A stretch of DNA of 7,618 nt from an uncultured Ruminococcus sp. Lineage in GTDB: Bacteria > Bacillota > Clostridia > Oscillospirales > Ruminococcaceae. Within the stretch, counting starts at the first letter, position 1. Every line of letters starts with the position of its first letter. The DNA lies in assembly GCA_900540005.1 (NCBI GenBank), contig UQEM01000121.1, positions 1 to 7,618 of the forward strand, read 5' to 3'. Below are positions 1 through 5,322 of this stretch, piece after piece. Both the position numbers and the translations under genes were made by a program. The notes under the pieces are model-generated. The model ran no database searches, had not been told where the DNA came from, and saw only the letters and a list, made by a program, of their open reading frames with translations.

Positions 1-68
1 TATTTTATCGCTTTTTTAGTGCCGAATCAACGTTAGGGTGTGGTTGGCGGTTACGGAAATTCTGCAAA

Positions 69-143
69 TCCGAAACGATAGGTCGGATTTTTGCAGTGAT
101 TTCAGAGCCGACAAACGAGAAAATTTCAATTCCGAAACGATAG
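69..143 (+). repeat. 13-base direct repeat, possible attenuator arms
   Basis: TCCGAAACGATAG occurs at 69-81 and again at 131-143. The first copy forms one side and most of the loop of a hairpin (62-72 pairing with 84-96, with two extra T). The second copy is the 5' arm of the terminator at 135-163. Because the two copies are identical, either could pair with the terminator 3' arm (150-159), which would let the RNA choose between structures. The regulatory role is inferred and no regulated gene is visible downstream on this strand. Confidence 0.35.
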
Positions 144-163
144 CCCCTTGCTATCGTTTTTTT
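135..163 (+). terminator. Rho-independent terminator
   Basis: A perfect 10-bp stem (135-144 with 150-159, AAACGATAGC/GCTATCGTTT) encloses a 5-base loop and runs into seven T (157-163). The T tract on this strand means it ends a plus-strand transcript from outside the left edge of the window. Confidence 0.8.
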
Positions 164-252
164 ATTGGATTTTTGAGAAAAAAGGGTGCATTTGTTTATA
201 TGGAATTTACAACCATTTGGAAATGGCTATTCTGCGATGTTCTGAGATGTGT

Positions 253-296
253 AAACAGCCTGCAGCAGAGATAATCTCTCCGACTGCAGGCTGTTT
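253..296 (-). terminator. Hairpin terminator, likely of the GH5 gene
   Basis: A perfect 13-bp stem (253-265 with 284-296) encloses a second small stem (267-271 with 275-279). It sits 43 bases beyond the stop of the minus-strand glycosidase gene. The terminal A/T pairs supply only three T on either strand, so it could work in both directions. Assignment to the glycosidase rests on position. Confidence 0.6.
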
Positions 297-339
297 CAAT
301 TTATGGGATAATCACTATTACTCATAAGGTATTGACAGA

Positions 340-1293
340 TCAGATGGAACGAATCAATTCATCCCGAACCCCATCAAGACGGCTGTCCGAAATTCCAAAA
401 TCCATCTCCTTATAACTCCACACACATCTTGCAATGCCGTGCTTCTCAAACACACTGTTGATCGTTCTGAACCACTTCACTGTATCTTCCGGAGATACCA
501 CATCAATCACACCAAATTCGCCACAGTAAAGCGAGGTGTTATTCTTCTTTGCCGCTTCAATTGCTGGAGCAAACAGCTCCTCAAAAAATTCTTCATTAAT
601 TCCGCTTTCGTCAAAAGCAAGACGCTCCTCAGGCTTGATTTCATCAGTCCAGTATGCACCCTGATGTGTAAATTTCAGCGGCTCATAGCAGTGGAAGTTA
701 TATACCACTTTGTCATCATAAGGCACAGTAAGTGCAGGCACTGCCGGAGCACTGTTGTTGTCATAGCTTCCCACGAGAATTACGGTATCTGCAGCAATGG
801 TTCTGATTCTCTTTATGCACTCGTTTGCAATCCTGTTCCATGCGTCTATGTAGCTCTTGTCCGTTACCTCATTGAGCAGCTCAAAAACGATGGTTTCAGA
901 ATACTGTCCGTAATGTCTTGCGATTTCCTCCCACAGACGATAAAAACGCTCCTGAAGCTCTGCGCTGTCAAAGAAGCCGGATTCGCTCTCGCCGTAACTA
1001 TCAAAGGAGTAGCCTGCTGTCTTGTGCAGGTCAAGCACCGTATTAAGTCCGTACTTGTGGCACATTTCCAGTGCCCAGTCAATTCTTGCAAAGCCGCTTT
1101 CCTTAAAGCTGCCGTCCTCATTTTCGAGAATGTTATAGTCGATCGGGATTCTGACATGGTCAAGTCCCCATGAAGCAATTTTCGCAAAATCAGATTCAGT
1201 AATGAAATTGTTCAGCCTGTCCTCGCTGTAATCGCACTGGGACAGCCAGCCTCCTAAATTGATGCCTCTGTAAAAGCCTTTATTTTTCAGCAT
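340..1293 (-). CDS. Intracellular GH5 glycoside hydrolase (endoglucanase-like)
   Basis: This encodes a 317-residue (beta/alpha)8-barrel glycosidase of family GH5 (cellulase superfamily), which cleaves beta-1,4-linked glucans or mannans with retention of configuration. The expected landmarks are visible in order: GINLGGWL near residue 10, HVRIP (Arg48), DLHK (His90), LLNEV with acid/base Glu142, NFHCYEP (His201, Tyr203), CGEFG with nucleophile Glu259, and CVWSYKEMDFG (Trp292). There is no signal peptide, dockerin or carbohydrate-binding module, so the enzyme is probably cytoplasmic and acts on imported oligosaccharides. The ATG at 1293 is chosen because an AGGCGGAG-type ribosome site lies just upstream; a TTG nine codons earlier would place that site inside the gene. 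It is transcribed away from an AraC-type regulator. The exact substrate cannot be read from sequence, and the length fits a single catalytic domain. Confidence 0.9.
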   Translation of the reverse strand: MLKNKGFYRGINLGGWLSQCDYSEDRLNNFITESDFAKIASWGLDHVRIPIDYNILENEDGSFKESGFARIDWALEMCHKYGLNTVLDLHKTAGYSFDSYGESESGFFDSAELQERFYRLWEEIARHYGQYSETIVFELLNEVTDKSYIDAWNRIANECIKRIRTIAADTVILVGSYDNNSAPAVPALTVPYDDKVVYNFHCYEPLKFTHQGAYWTDEIKPEERLAFDESGINEEFFEELFAPAIEAAKKNNTSLYCGEFGVIDVVSPEDTVKWFRTINSVFEKHGIARCVWSYKEMDFGISDSRLDGVRDELIRSI

Positions 1294-1337
1294 AAGATCT
1301 CCGCCTTTCTGTCGGTTCAAATTCTACTGTTACGAGG

Positions 1338-1388
1338 ATATCATATTTCTGAGTAAACCAATATCATAATTTTACTGTTTATATCAGA
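1338..1388. promoter_or_regulatory. Repeated ATATCATA motifs, candidate AraC-type operator
   Basis: ATATCATA occurs at 1338-1345 and 1361-1368 (23 bp apart), and a related ATATCAGA at 1381-1388 (20 bp further). A second element, TACTGTT, occurs at 1325-1331 and 1373-1379. On the minus strand the first copy supplies a TATGAT -10 for the glycosidase, while the matching -35 position is occupied by the next copy and is not TTGACA-like, as expected for an activator-dependent promoter. AraC-family proteins bind direct repeats about two helical turns apart. Binding is inferred. Confidence 0.4.
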
Positions 1389-1394
1389 TTAATG

Positions 1395-1423
1395 TTGTAA
1401 TTTCTTTTGAGATGATGTATAAT
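1395..1423 (+). promoter_or_regulatory. Promoter of the AraC-type gene
   Basis: TTGTAA (1395-1400) and a perfect TATAAT (1418-1423) are separated by 17 bp. Transcription would begin near 1430, leaving a leader of only about 14 bases that carries the AGAGGTG ribosome site. Confidence 0.65.
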
Positions 1424-1443
1424 AGAGACAGAGGTGATGTGAT

Positions 1444-2220
1444 ATGGATATTGAAAAGAAACTCTTCCATGCAGAATTTCTCAACCGTGAATACAGCGTT
1501 TCGCACTTGTCCTATGAGCGTGAAATGGCATTTTTTGAGAGTATCAGATCTGGAAATACCGATGAAGCACGCAGATTATTCCAGCCGCTTAGCAGCGAAA
1601 AGCTTGGAAAACTAGGCGATGACAGCCTGCGAAATCTGAAATATCATCTGATCATTACTGTGGCGTTTATCACAAGATACTGTATTGAGGGCGGTATGGA
1701 GATGGAGGCAGCATACAACCTCAGTGACATTTATATCCGCAGCATTGACAAATGCAGCGCAGAGGAACAGATTCATTTGCTGCACCGTGAACTTGTGGAG
1801 GATTATGCACAGAGAATGCAGATTCTTCATAAAGCGGCTCTCTATCCCAAGCCTGTTATTCTATGTCTTGACTATATTTATGACAATCTGCACACAAAAC
1901 TCACGCTTAAAAAGCTTGCAGAGATTGCCGACCTGAGTCCTTCCTATCTTTCAAAGCTGTTTCATAAGGAAGTCGGATTGACTGTATCGGCTTACATCAC
2001 AAAAAAGCGGATCGAAGCTGCCGGGAATATGCTGAAATTCTCCGATTACTCCTGTATTGACATTTCCAATTATCTCTGCTTCAGCTCGGAAAGCCATTTC
2101 ATTCAGGTGTTCAAAAAGCATACGGGCTATACACCGAAAATCTACCGTGAGAAATTTTTCAGAAAGAGAAACGGCGATCAGGGTATTGACAAGTTAAGCA
2201 AAGTGAACTACAATAGTTAA
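1444..2220 (+). CDS. AraC-family transcriptional regulator
   Basis: This encodes a 258-residue DNA-binding regulator. The C-terminal third (about 138-240) is a double helix-turn-helix AraC domain. The first helix pair is around LTLKKLAEIADLSPSYLSKLFHKEVG, and the second is marked by IDISNYLCFSSESHFIQVFKKHTGYTPKIYR, which contains the FxxVFKKxxGxTPxxYR signature. Residues 1-135 are an alpha-helical sensor region, including SLRNLKYHLIITVAFITRYCIEGGM, of the kind seen in many clostridial AraC proteins; the ligand is unknown. An AGAGGTG ribosome site lies 7 bases before the ATG. It is divergent from the GH5 gene across 150 bp with repeated motifs, which suggests it activates that gene in response to a sugar; this is inference. 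The end of the gene holds the promoter of the next operon. Confidence 0.9.
   Translation: MDIEKKLFHAEFLNREYSVSHLSYEREMAFFESIRSGNTDEARRLFQPLSSEKLGKLGDDSLRNLKYHLIITVAFITRYCIEGGMEMEAAYNLSDIYIRSIDKCSAEEQIHLLHRELVEDYAQRMQILHKAALYPKPVILCLDYIYDNLHTKLTLKKLAEIADLSPSYLSKLFHKEVGLTVSAYITKKRIEAAGNMLKFSDYSCIDISNYLCFSSESHFIQVFKKHTGYTPKIYREKFFRKRNGDQGIDKLSKVNYNS
2186..2214 (+). promoter_or_regulatory. Strong promoter of the MarR-DUF5131 operon
   Basis: TTGACA (2186-2191) and TACAAT (2209-2214) lie exactly 17 bp apart inside the last codons of the AraC-type gene. The predicted start (about 2221) falls just after that gene's stop codon, within the palindrome at 2215-2232. Confidence 0.75.
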
Positions 2221-2232
2221 TGTAGATTAACT
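2192..2232. promoter_or_regulatory. Two palindromic operator candidates for the MarR protein
   Basis: A perfect 7+4+7 palindrome (AGTTAATGTAGATTAACT, 2215-2232) covers the predicted transcription start. A weaker version of the same 18-bp pattern (AGTTAA, six bases, TGAACT; 2192-2209) fills the -35/-10 spacer, offset by 23 bp. MarR dimers bind palindromes of this size and commonly repress their own operons. A bound dimer at either site would block polymerase. Identification as MarR sites is inferred from position and symmetry. Confidence 0.6.
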
Positions 2233-2248
2233 TGTTTCGAGGCGTATT

Positions 2249-2674
2249 ATGGACAGATACCTGAATGCGAATATCATTCTCTCTAAATTCTGCGTGAGCT
2301 TTGCGAAGCTGAAAAAAGACCTGCCAATCAGACCCAGTGAAATGGGTGTGCTGAACATTATCGTTCAGCGGGACGGTTTGTTCACGCCTCTGATGATTGT
2401 AGAATTGCTTGAGGTTTCCAAGCCGATGATTACAGCACATATTTCCGTGCTGGAGAAAAAGGGCTACATTTACAAGGAATACTCCAAGCAGGACGGGCGC
2501 AGCTTTTATGTGAAGCCAACGGAAAAGGCGGTAGAGCTTGTGCGAATGACCAGAGAGAAAATGGACGGCTATTTCAGACAGATAGAAGCTGAATTGGGTG
2601 GGGAATCGTTTTCAGAACTGCTGAAAACACTGGAACACACGACCGAAATTCTGAAGAATATGGAGAGCGAATAA
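2249..2674 (+). CDS. MarR-family transcriptional regulator
   Basis: This encodes a 141-residue winged-helix regulator. Helices at 1-40 start the dimerisation region (IRPSEMGVLNIIVQ). The recognition helix-turn-helix is around 46-72 (LFTPLMIVELLEVSKPMITAHISVLEKKG), followed by a wing (about 73-90) with the family's D-G-R motif (QDGRSFYVKPT). A C-terminal helix pair (95-138) completes the dimer interface. The length is normal for MarR. A GAGG ribosome site sits 6 bases before the ATG. It is the first gene of an operon: its stop is one base before the start of the DUF5131 gene, so both are likely translated together. Two palindromes at its promoter suggest autorepression relieved by a ligand or by oxidation; Cys15 is its only cysteine, and no sensing role can be shown. 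Confidence 0.9.
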   Translation: MDRYLNANIILSKFCVSFAKLKKDLPIRPSEMGVLNIIVQRDGLFTPLMIVELLEVSKPMITAHISVLEKKGYIYKEYSKQDGRSFYVKPTEKAVELVRMTREKMDGYFRQIEAELGGESFSELLKTLEHTTEILKNMESE

Positions 2675-2675
2675 T

Positions 2676-3500
2676 ATGGACATCAACGATCTGACATGGA
2701 ATCCGTGGCACGGCTGTCACAAATGCAGCGAGGGTTGTCAGAACTGCTATGCCTATTTTCTGGACAAACGCTATGGACGTGATACCAATGAGGTTATGAA
2801 AAATAAATCTACTATCAACCTTCCGATCAAGAAGGACAGAAACGGAAATTACAAGCTGCCAAGCGGGTCTTTTGTCCGTGTGTGCATGACCAGTGATTTC
2901 TTTTTGGAGGAAGCAGATACTTGGCGTGAGGAAGCGTGGGATTATATCCGTAGGCGTCCTGATGTGACATTTTCGCTGCTCACAAAGCGTGCGGAGCGAA
3001 TCAAGGATCATCTCCCTACTGATTGGTGGGATGGCTGGGATTATGTACAGTTTGCCGTTTCCTGTGAAAATCAGAAACGTGTGGATGAGCGTATTCCATA
3101 TCTGCTGGAAATTCCGTCCAAGCATAAATGGATCAGCGTCAAACCCTTTATCGGAGAAGTAGATCTGGATAAGTATCTGGCAACAGGACAGATCGAAACT
3201 GTACTTGCAGGTGGTGAGAATTATCTCGGCTCACGTCCCTTGCATTATGAATGGGTGAAGAAGCTCCATGACCAGTGCGAAAAATATGACATTCACTTCA
3301 TTTTCGGACAAACGGGCAATGTCTTTGTGAAGGATGGAAAGATATACAAAATACGAAGCCGTACCGAACAGATGATACAGGCACTGAAATCAGGGCTGCG
3401 TTATCCTCCGGTGGATGTTGAGGCAGAAGTACAGCGTGTGCTTGAAATCAAGGAGAAGATGAAGTCGGCGAGAGGTAAGAAGAATCAGACGGAATGTTGA
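2676..3500 (+). CDS. DUF5131 / Gp37-Gp68-like cysteine-motif protein
   Basis: This encodes a 274-residue protein of the DUF5131 family (phage Gp37/Gp68-like), recognised from the N-terminal TWNPWHGCHKCSEGCQNCYA. Further conserved-looking blocks are VRVCMTSDFF (67-76), VTFSLLTKRAERI (97-109), WDYVQFAVSCENQKRVDERIPYL (121-143), KWISVKPFIGEVDL (151-164) and VLAGGENYLGSRPLHYEWV (176-194). Cys14, Cys21 and Cys24 form the family's usual cluster. Cys17 additionally makes a CX3CX2C (17-21-24), the spacing used by radical SAM enzymes to bind a 4Fe-4S cluster, so a radical-SAM-type activity is plausible but unproven. The biochemical function of the family is not known to me. GGAG at 2662-2665 within the MarR gene serves as its ribosome site. 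The lysine-rich tail looks disordered. Pairing with MarR implies inducible expression. Confidence 0.85.
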   Translation: MDINDLTWNPWHGCHKCSEGCQNCYAYFLDKRYGRDTNEVMKNKSTINLPIKKDRNGNYKLPSGSFVRVCMTSDFFLEEADTWREEAWDYIRRRPDVTFSLLTKRAERIKDHLPTDWWDGWDYVQFAVSCENQKRVDERIPYLLEIPSKHKWISVKPFIGEVDLDKYLATGQIETVLAGGENYLGSRPLHYEWVKKLHDQCEKYDIHFIFGQTGNVFVKDGKIYKIRSRTEQMIQALKSGLRYPPVDVEAEVQRVLEIKEKMKSARGKKNQTEC

Positions 3501-3517
3501 TAAGGTATGAATTCTTG

Positions 3518-3629
3518 AAAAATAAAAAACCCCACAAGGCACACCGAACATCAATTGGTGAGGCTTGCCGATGCCATTTCATTTGGGCATCGGCAAGCAG
3601 ACCAAACCAGTCTGCCAGCCCTGTGGGGT
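3518..3629 (-). terminator. Large branched terminator behind the recombinase
   Basis: Read on the minus strand, a multi-armed structure ends in GGGG followed by six T, an A and more T, the hallmark of intrinsic termination. The closing stem pairs 3529-3540 with 3618-3629 (12 bp, one mismatch). Within it are an arm 3542-3547/3555-3560 with a 7-base loop, a perfect 13-bp arm 3563-3575/3586-3598, and a short arm 3599-3602/3610-3613. It begins 12 bases after the recombinase stop codon at 3642 and also faces the end of the plus-strand DUF5131 gene. The cloverleaf head is unusual for a terminator. Confidence 0.75.
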
Positions 3630-3641
3630 GTTGTCATATAT

Positions 3642-3968
3642 CTATTCTACGGTTACTTCCATCCCATTCCGGAATCGGAACACCATCTCGCCATCAAGCC
3701 CAACCGTCACGTTTTCCACCATAATCCGCCACAGTTTTTCATCAAACTGCGGTAATGTGAGGTCAGCATATTCCAGTTCACGCATCATTGCGTCAAGCAG
3801 TTCTTTTCGTGACAGCCGGCGGGCAATTTTCGCCTGTACGGCGGAAATGTCCTTTTTGATTTCATATGATTTCTGCTCATAGTTTTCGTATTGATAAATA
3901 GCTTGAACACGCTCGATGCACTGCTCTTTGGTTCGAGCAAGGACATATAAAAACGCCCTTTTTGGTCT
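3642..3968 (-). pseudogene. C-terminal fragment of a large serine recombinase
   Basis: The minus-strand frame is open from an in-frame stop at 3969-3971 to TAG at 3642-3644 (108 codons) and has no credible start. It reads ARTKEQCIERVQAIYQYENY, then a charged helical stretch (KKDISAVQAKIARRLSRKELLDAMMRELEY), then FDEKLWRIMVENVTVGLDGEMVFRFRNGMEVTVE. This tail matches the usual C-terminus of large serine recombinases of clostridial transposons: a coiled coil, then [FY]DExLwxxxVExVTV...F.F.[ND]G.E. The catalytic N-terminal and central DNA-binding domains are absent here. It is followed by its own terminator. It is probably the 3' end of the gene whose 5' end is at 4475-4837, although two different recombinases cannot be excluded. 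Confidence 0.75.
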
Positions 3969-4243
3969 CTATTCGGAAAAAGATATGGTTATCGTTATTG
4001 TGCTTCTCGATTGCATTGGCGTTTGAGGTTGCGTTTGAGTGCCTGCAAAATCTGATGGATGCTGGACTGAATAAGGTTAGCTGGATCAACATTAATCCTG
4101 CCGTGTGGACATTGTTGTGTAAAGAACTCTTCGAGTATATGCTTATGGTTTCAGCAGCTACCATTGATGAGTACAATGACAAGTTCCTCATGATTGCCAA
4201 GGGCATGATCAGCTTTGAGCAGTTCTTGGAAAGTGAAAGCTAA
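3962..4243 (+). CDS. Unrecognised ORF or gene remnant
   Basis: I do not recognise this frame. It opens at a TTG without a ribosome site, and the first ATG (4053) has none either, so if real it is a 5'-truncated remnant. The second half, WININPAVWTLLCKELFEYMLMVSAATIDEYNDKFLMIAKGMISFEQFLESES, has the amphipathic, acidic character of a genuine alpha-helical protein and ends with TAA. The first 25 residues look like translated antisense sequence. It occupies part of the DNA separating the two recombinase fragments. No domain can be named. Confidence 0.3.
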   Translation: MVSIRKKIWLSLLCFSIALAFEVAFECLQNLMDAGLNKVSWININPAVWTLLCKELFEYMLMVSAATIDEYNDKFLMIAKGMISFEQFLESES

Positions 4244-4258
4244 CAAATTATTCAGCAC

Positions 4259-4347
4259 CACCCTCAAATGAAAGCTGCACCTTCAAATAATAGCCCTACC
4301 TTTCATTTGCATAGTGTTGTTTGTGGAAAACCTTTCATTTGAGAGTG
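4259..4347. repeat. Inverted repeat with a third internal copy
   Basis: CACCCTCAAATGAAAG (4259-4274) is matched in reverse by CTTTCATTTGAGAGTG (4332-4347) with one mismatch over 16 bp. CCTTTCATTTG occurs at 4299-4309 and 4331-4341 in direct orientation, 32 bp apart. It lies directly after the stop of the 3962-4243 frame. It could be a terminator stem, a protein-binding site or the remnant of an element end. There is no T tract, so I do not call it a terminator. Confidence 0.45.
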
Positions 4348-4386
4348 AGAGATTACCTATCAGTATCTGAAACGGAAACTTCCAAT

Positions 4387-4458
4387 AACAAAACAAGGTC
4401 AACCACCGAAAATGTCGCAATTCTGCGTATTTTTCGGCGGTTGACCTTTTGTTTTATT
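4387..4458. terminator. Long hairpin, probable bidirectional terminator
   Basis: A 72-base inverted repeat has the core AGGTCAACC (4396-4404) paired with GGTTGACCT (4439-4447), continuing inward as CCGAAAA/TTTTCGG after one mismatch and capped by CGCA-ATTC-TGCG (4416-4427). Outward it continues as A/T-rich pairs with a small bulge. T-rich arms follow the core on both strands. It starts 17 bases past the stop of the N-terminal recombinase fragment on the minus strand, so it could end that transcript as well as one from the 3962-4243 side. It could equally be a small non-autonomous inverted-repeat element. Confidence 0.5.
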
Positions 4459-4474
4459 GTATTCAATAGGGAGT

Positions 4475-4837
4475 CTAAGCATCGATTTTTCCTGTCTTGC
4501 AGTCCTGTATCATTCTTACAAATGAGTCTCTGTGTTGTAGCGATGTACCGCTGATACCTTCGTCAGCGTATATCTGACTAAGCTCCCAGCCTTCATGCCG
4601 TGACACAACATCGGTGTAATGATTCTTCTGAAGCTCATACGATGAGGTCTGATTCGGATCATCGGTCGATACTCTTGCATAGACGGCAACACGCTTATTG
4701 CTTTTATCACTGTAAAAATCCGCAGGCTTTATTGCAGGGATAACATCAAGCTCATTCGGGTCAATGCCCTTGTAACGCTCCCTTATTTTTGCTTTTCGTT
4801 CTTCAGGTGTAGTATATCTTTCTTCGCTGCCGATCAT
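4475..4837 (-). pseudogene. N-terminal fragment of a serine recombinase
   Basis: The 120-codon frame encodes the start of a resolvase-fold domain: KRVAVYARVSTDD with catalytic Ser57 (and Arg55), SSYELQKNHYTDVV, YADEGISGTSLQHRDSF and MIQDCKTGKID. Intact relatives continue after GKID with a hydrophobic strand and an SRFARN-type catalytic arginine motif; here the frame ends at once with Ala and TAG. Residues 1-48 are a typical leader ending in VIPAIKPADFYSDKSNKR. AGAGG (4846-4850) lies 8 bases before the ATG, so expression signals are intact. The large recombinase DNA-binding domain is gone, and a plausible C-terminus lies at 3642-3968, about 500 bp away. The protein cannot be an active integrase, although a short resolvase-domain product could still be made. 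Confidence 0.85.
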
Positions 4838-4871
4838 GCCCCATACCTCTTTGCTGTTTTAGGATATGTCT

Positions 4872-4915
4872 ATCATAGCATAAATACTGTATAAATAGAA
4901 TAAACCAGAGGTCAA
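4872..4915 (-). promoter_or_regulatory. Promoter candidates of the recombinase gene
   Basis: On the minus strand TGCTATGAT (4872-4880) is an extended -10 with no good -35. A second candidate is TTGACC (4910-4915) with TATACA (4888-4893), 16 bp apart. The -35 of the latter overlaps the palindrome at 4905-4929. Confidence 0.45.
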
Positions 4916-4929
4916 GACTTGACTTCCGG
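4905..4929. promoter_or_regulatory. 25-bp palindrome upstream of the recombinase
   Basis: The core GTCAAGACTTGAC (4911-4923) is a perfect palindrome, and flanks CCAGAG/CTTCCGG extend the symmetry to 12-base arms with two mismatches. It lies between the XRE regulator's stop and the recombinase start and covers a -35 candidate, which suggests an operator for the neighbouring XRE proteins. As RNA it could also be a weak hairpin followed by a T-rich run, ending the XRE transcript. Confidence 0.45.
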
Positions 4930-4950
4930 TTTAAGATTCACAAAATATTT

Positions 4951-5310
4951 TCAGATTTTATTCTTTTTAGCTTCTGTAAACGCTTTTCGCATATTCTTGG
5001 CGGTCTCTATGATAGATGCTTTTTCCATGGGAGTACAGCCGTCAAGCACCTTTGAAAGATCGTCAGCAGCGATAATGGTAGTTTCAGGTATATCAGGTCT
5101 CAGCAGCTTGTCTGTTGAGATCTGTAATGCTTCGGATATGCGTATCAGTACGCTGACACCGAAGTCAGATTTTCCCATTTCGATCTTGCTCAGATACGGA
5201 ACGGAGATATCGGCTCTCTCTGCAAGTTCCGTCTGACTTATATCAAGCTCCTTGCGAGCCTGTTTTATACGCTCTCCGATAGGAACGAGCCTTTCTTTTG
5301 TATCACTCAC
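4951..5310 (-). CDS. XRE-family HTH regulator
   Basis: This encodes a 119-residue protein with an N-terminal Cro/C1-type helix-turn-helix at about 11-70 (IGERIKQARKELDISQTELAERADISVPYLSKIEMGKSDFGVSVLIRISEALQISTDKLL). A short helical C-terminal domain (about 83-112) holds LSKVLDGCTPMEKASIIETAKNMRK. The start is GTG at 5310 with AAGGAGAA (5317-5324) six bases upstream. It shares both domains with the divergent regulator at 5460-5840, so the two are paralogs of the same architecture. It is immediately upstream of, and co-oriented with, the broken recombinase gene, so it was probably a control gene of that element. The C-terminal domain may mediate oligomerisation or signal sensing; no ligand can be named. 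Confidence 0.85.
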   Translation of the reverse strand: MSDTKERLVPIGERIKQARKELDISQTELAERADISVPYLSKIEMGKSDFGVSVLIRISEALQISTDKLLRPDIPETTIIAADDLSKVLDGCTPMEKASIIETAKNMRKAFTEAKKNKI

Positions 5311-5322
5311 GGCAACTTCTCC

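Larger units (their letters stand above)
1..339. other. Non-coding stretch with two hairpins
   Basis: No convincing gene lies here. A reading frame from a GTG at 38 to 274 has no ribosome binding site upstream and runs through both hairpins, and its last part (ATG at 200, 24 codons) ends inside the second hairpin. The stretch probably joins the 3' end of a transcript entering from the left with the 3' end of the minus-strand glycosidase gene. The terminators and the duplicated 13-mer are listed separately. Confidence 0.6.

Noticed and set aside
38..274. 78-codon frame at the left edge
   Set aside because: Starts at GTG without a ribosome site and runs through a clear terminator and into a second hairpin.
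439..1173. Long plus-strand open frame of 244 codons
   Set aside because: It is antisense to the GH5 gene, which has all catalytic motifs. The frame has no ribosome site and its translation is rich in Cys, His and Val without any recognisable motif.
3529..3629. tRNA gene suggested by the cloverleaf shape
   Set aside because: The closing stem is 12 bp rather than 7, there is no T-loop GTTCRA sequence, no anticodon arm of proper size, and the strand with the U tail marks it as a terminator.
3877..4206. Minus-strand 109-codon frame overlapping the recombinase fragment
   Set aside because: It is in a different frame from the recombinase tail, resembles no protein, and overlaps sequence explained by the tail fragment and the plus-strand remnant.
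4259..4347. CRISPR repeats
   Set aside because: Only three short copies of about 11 bases in mixed orientation, with unequal spacers and no cas genes.
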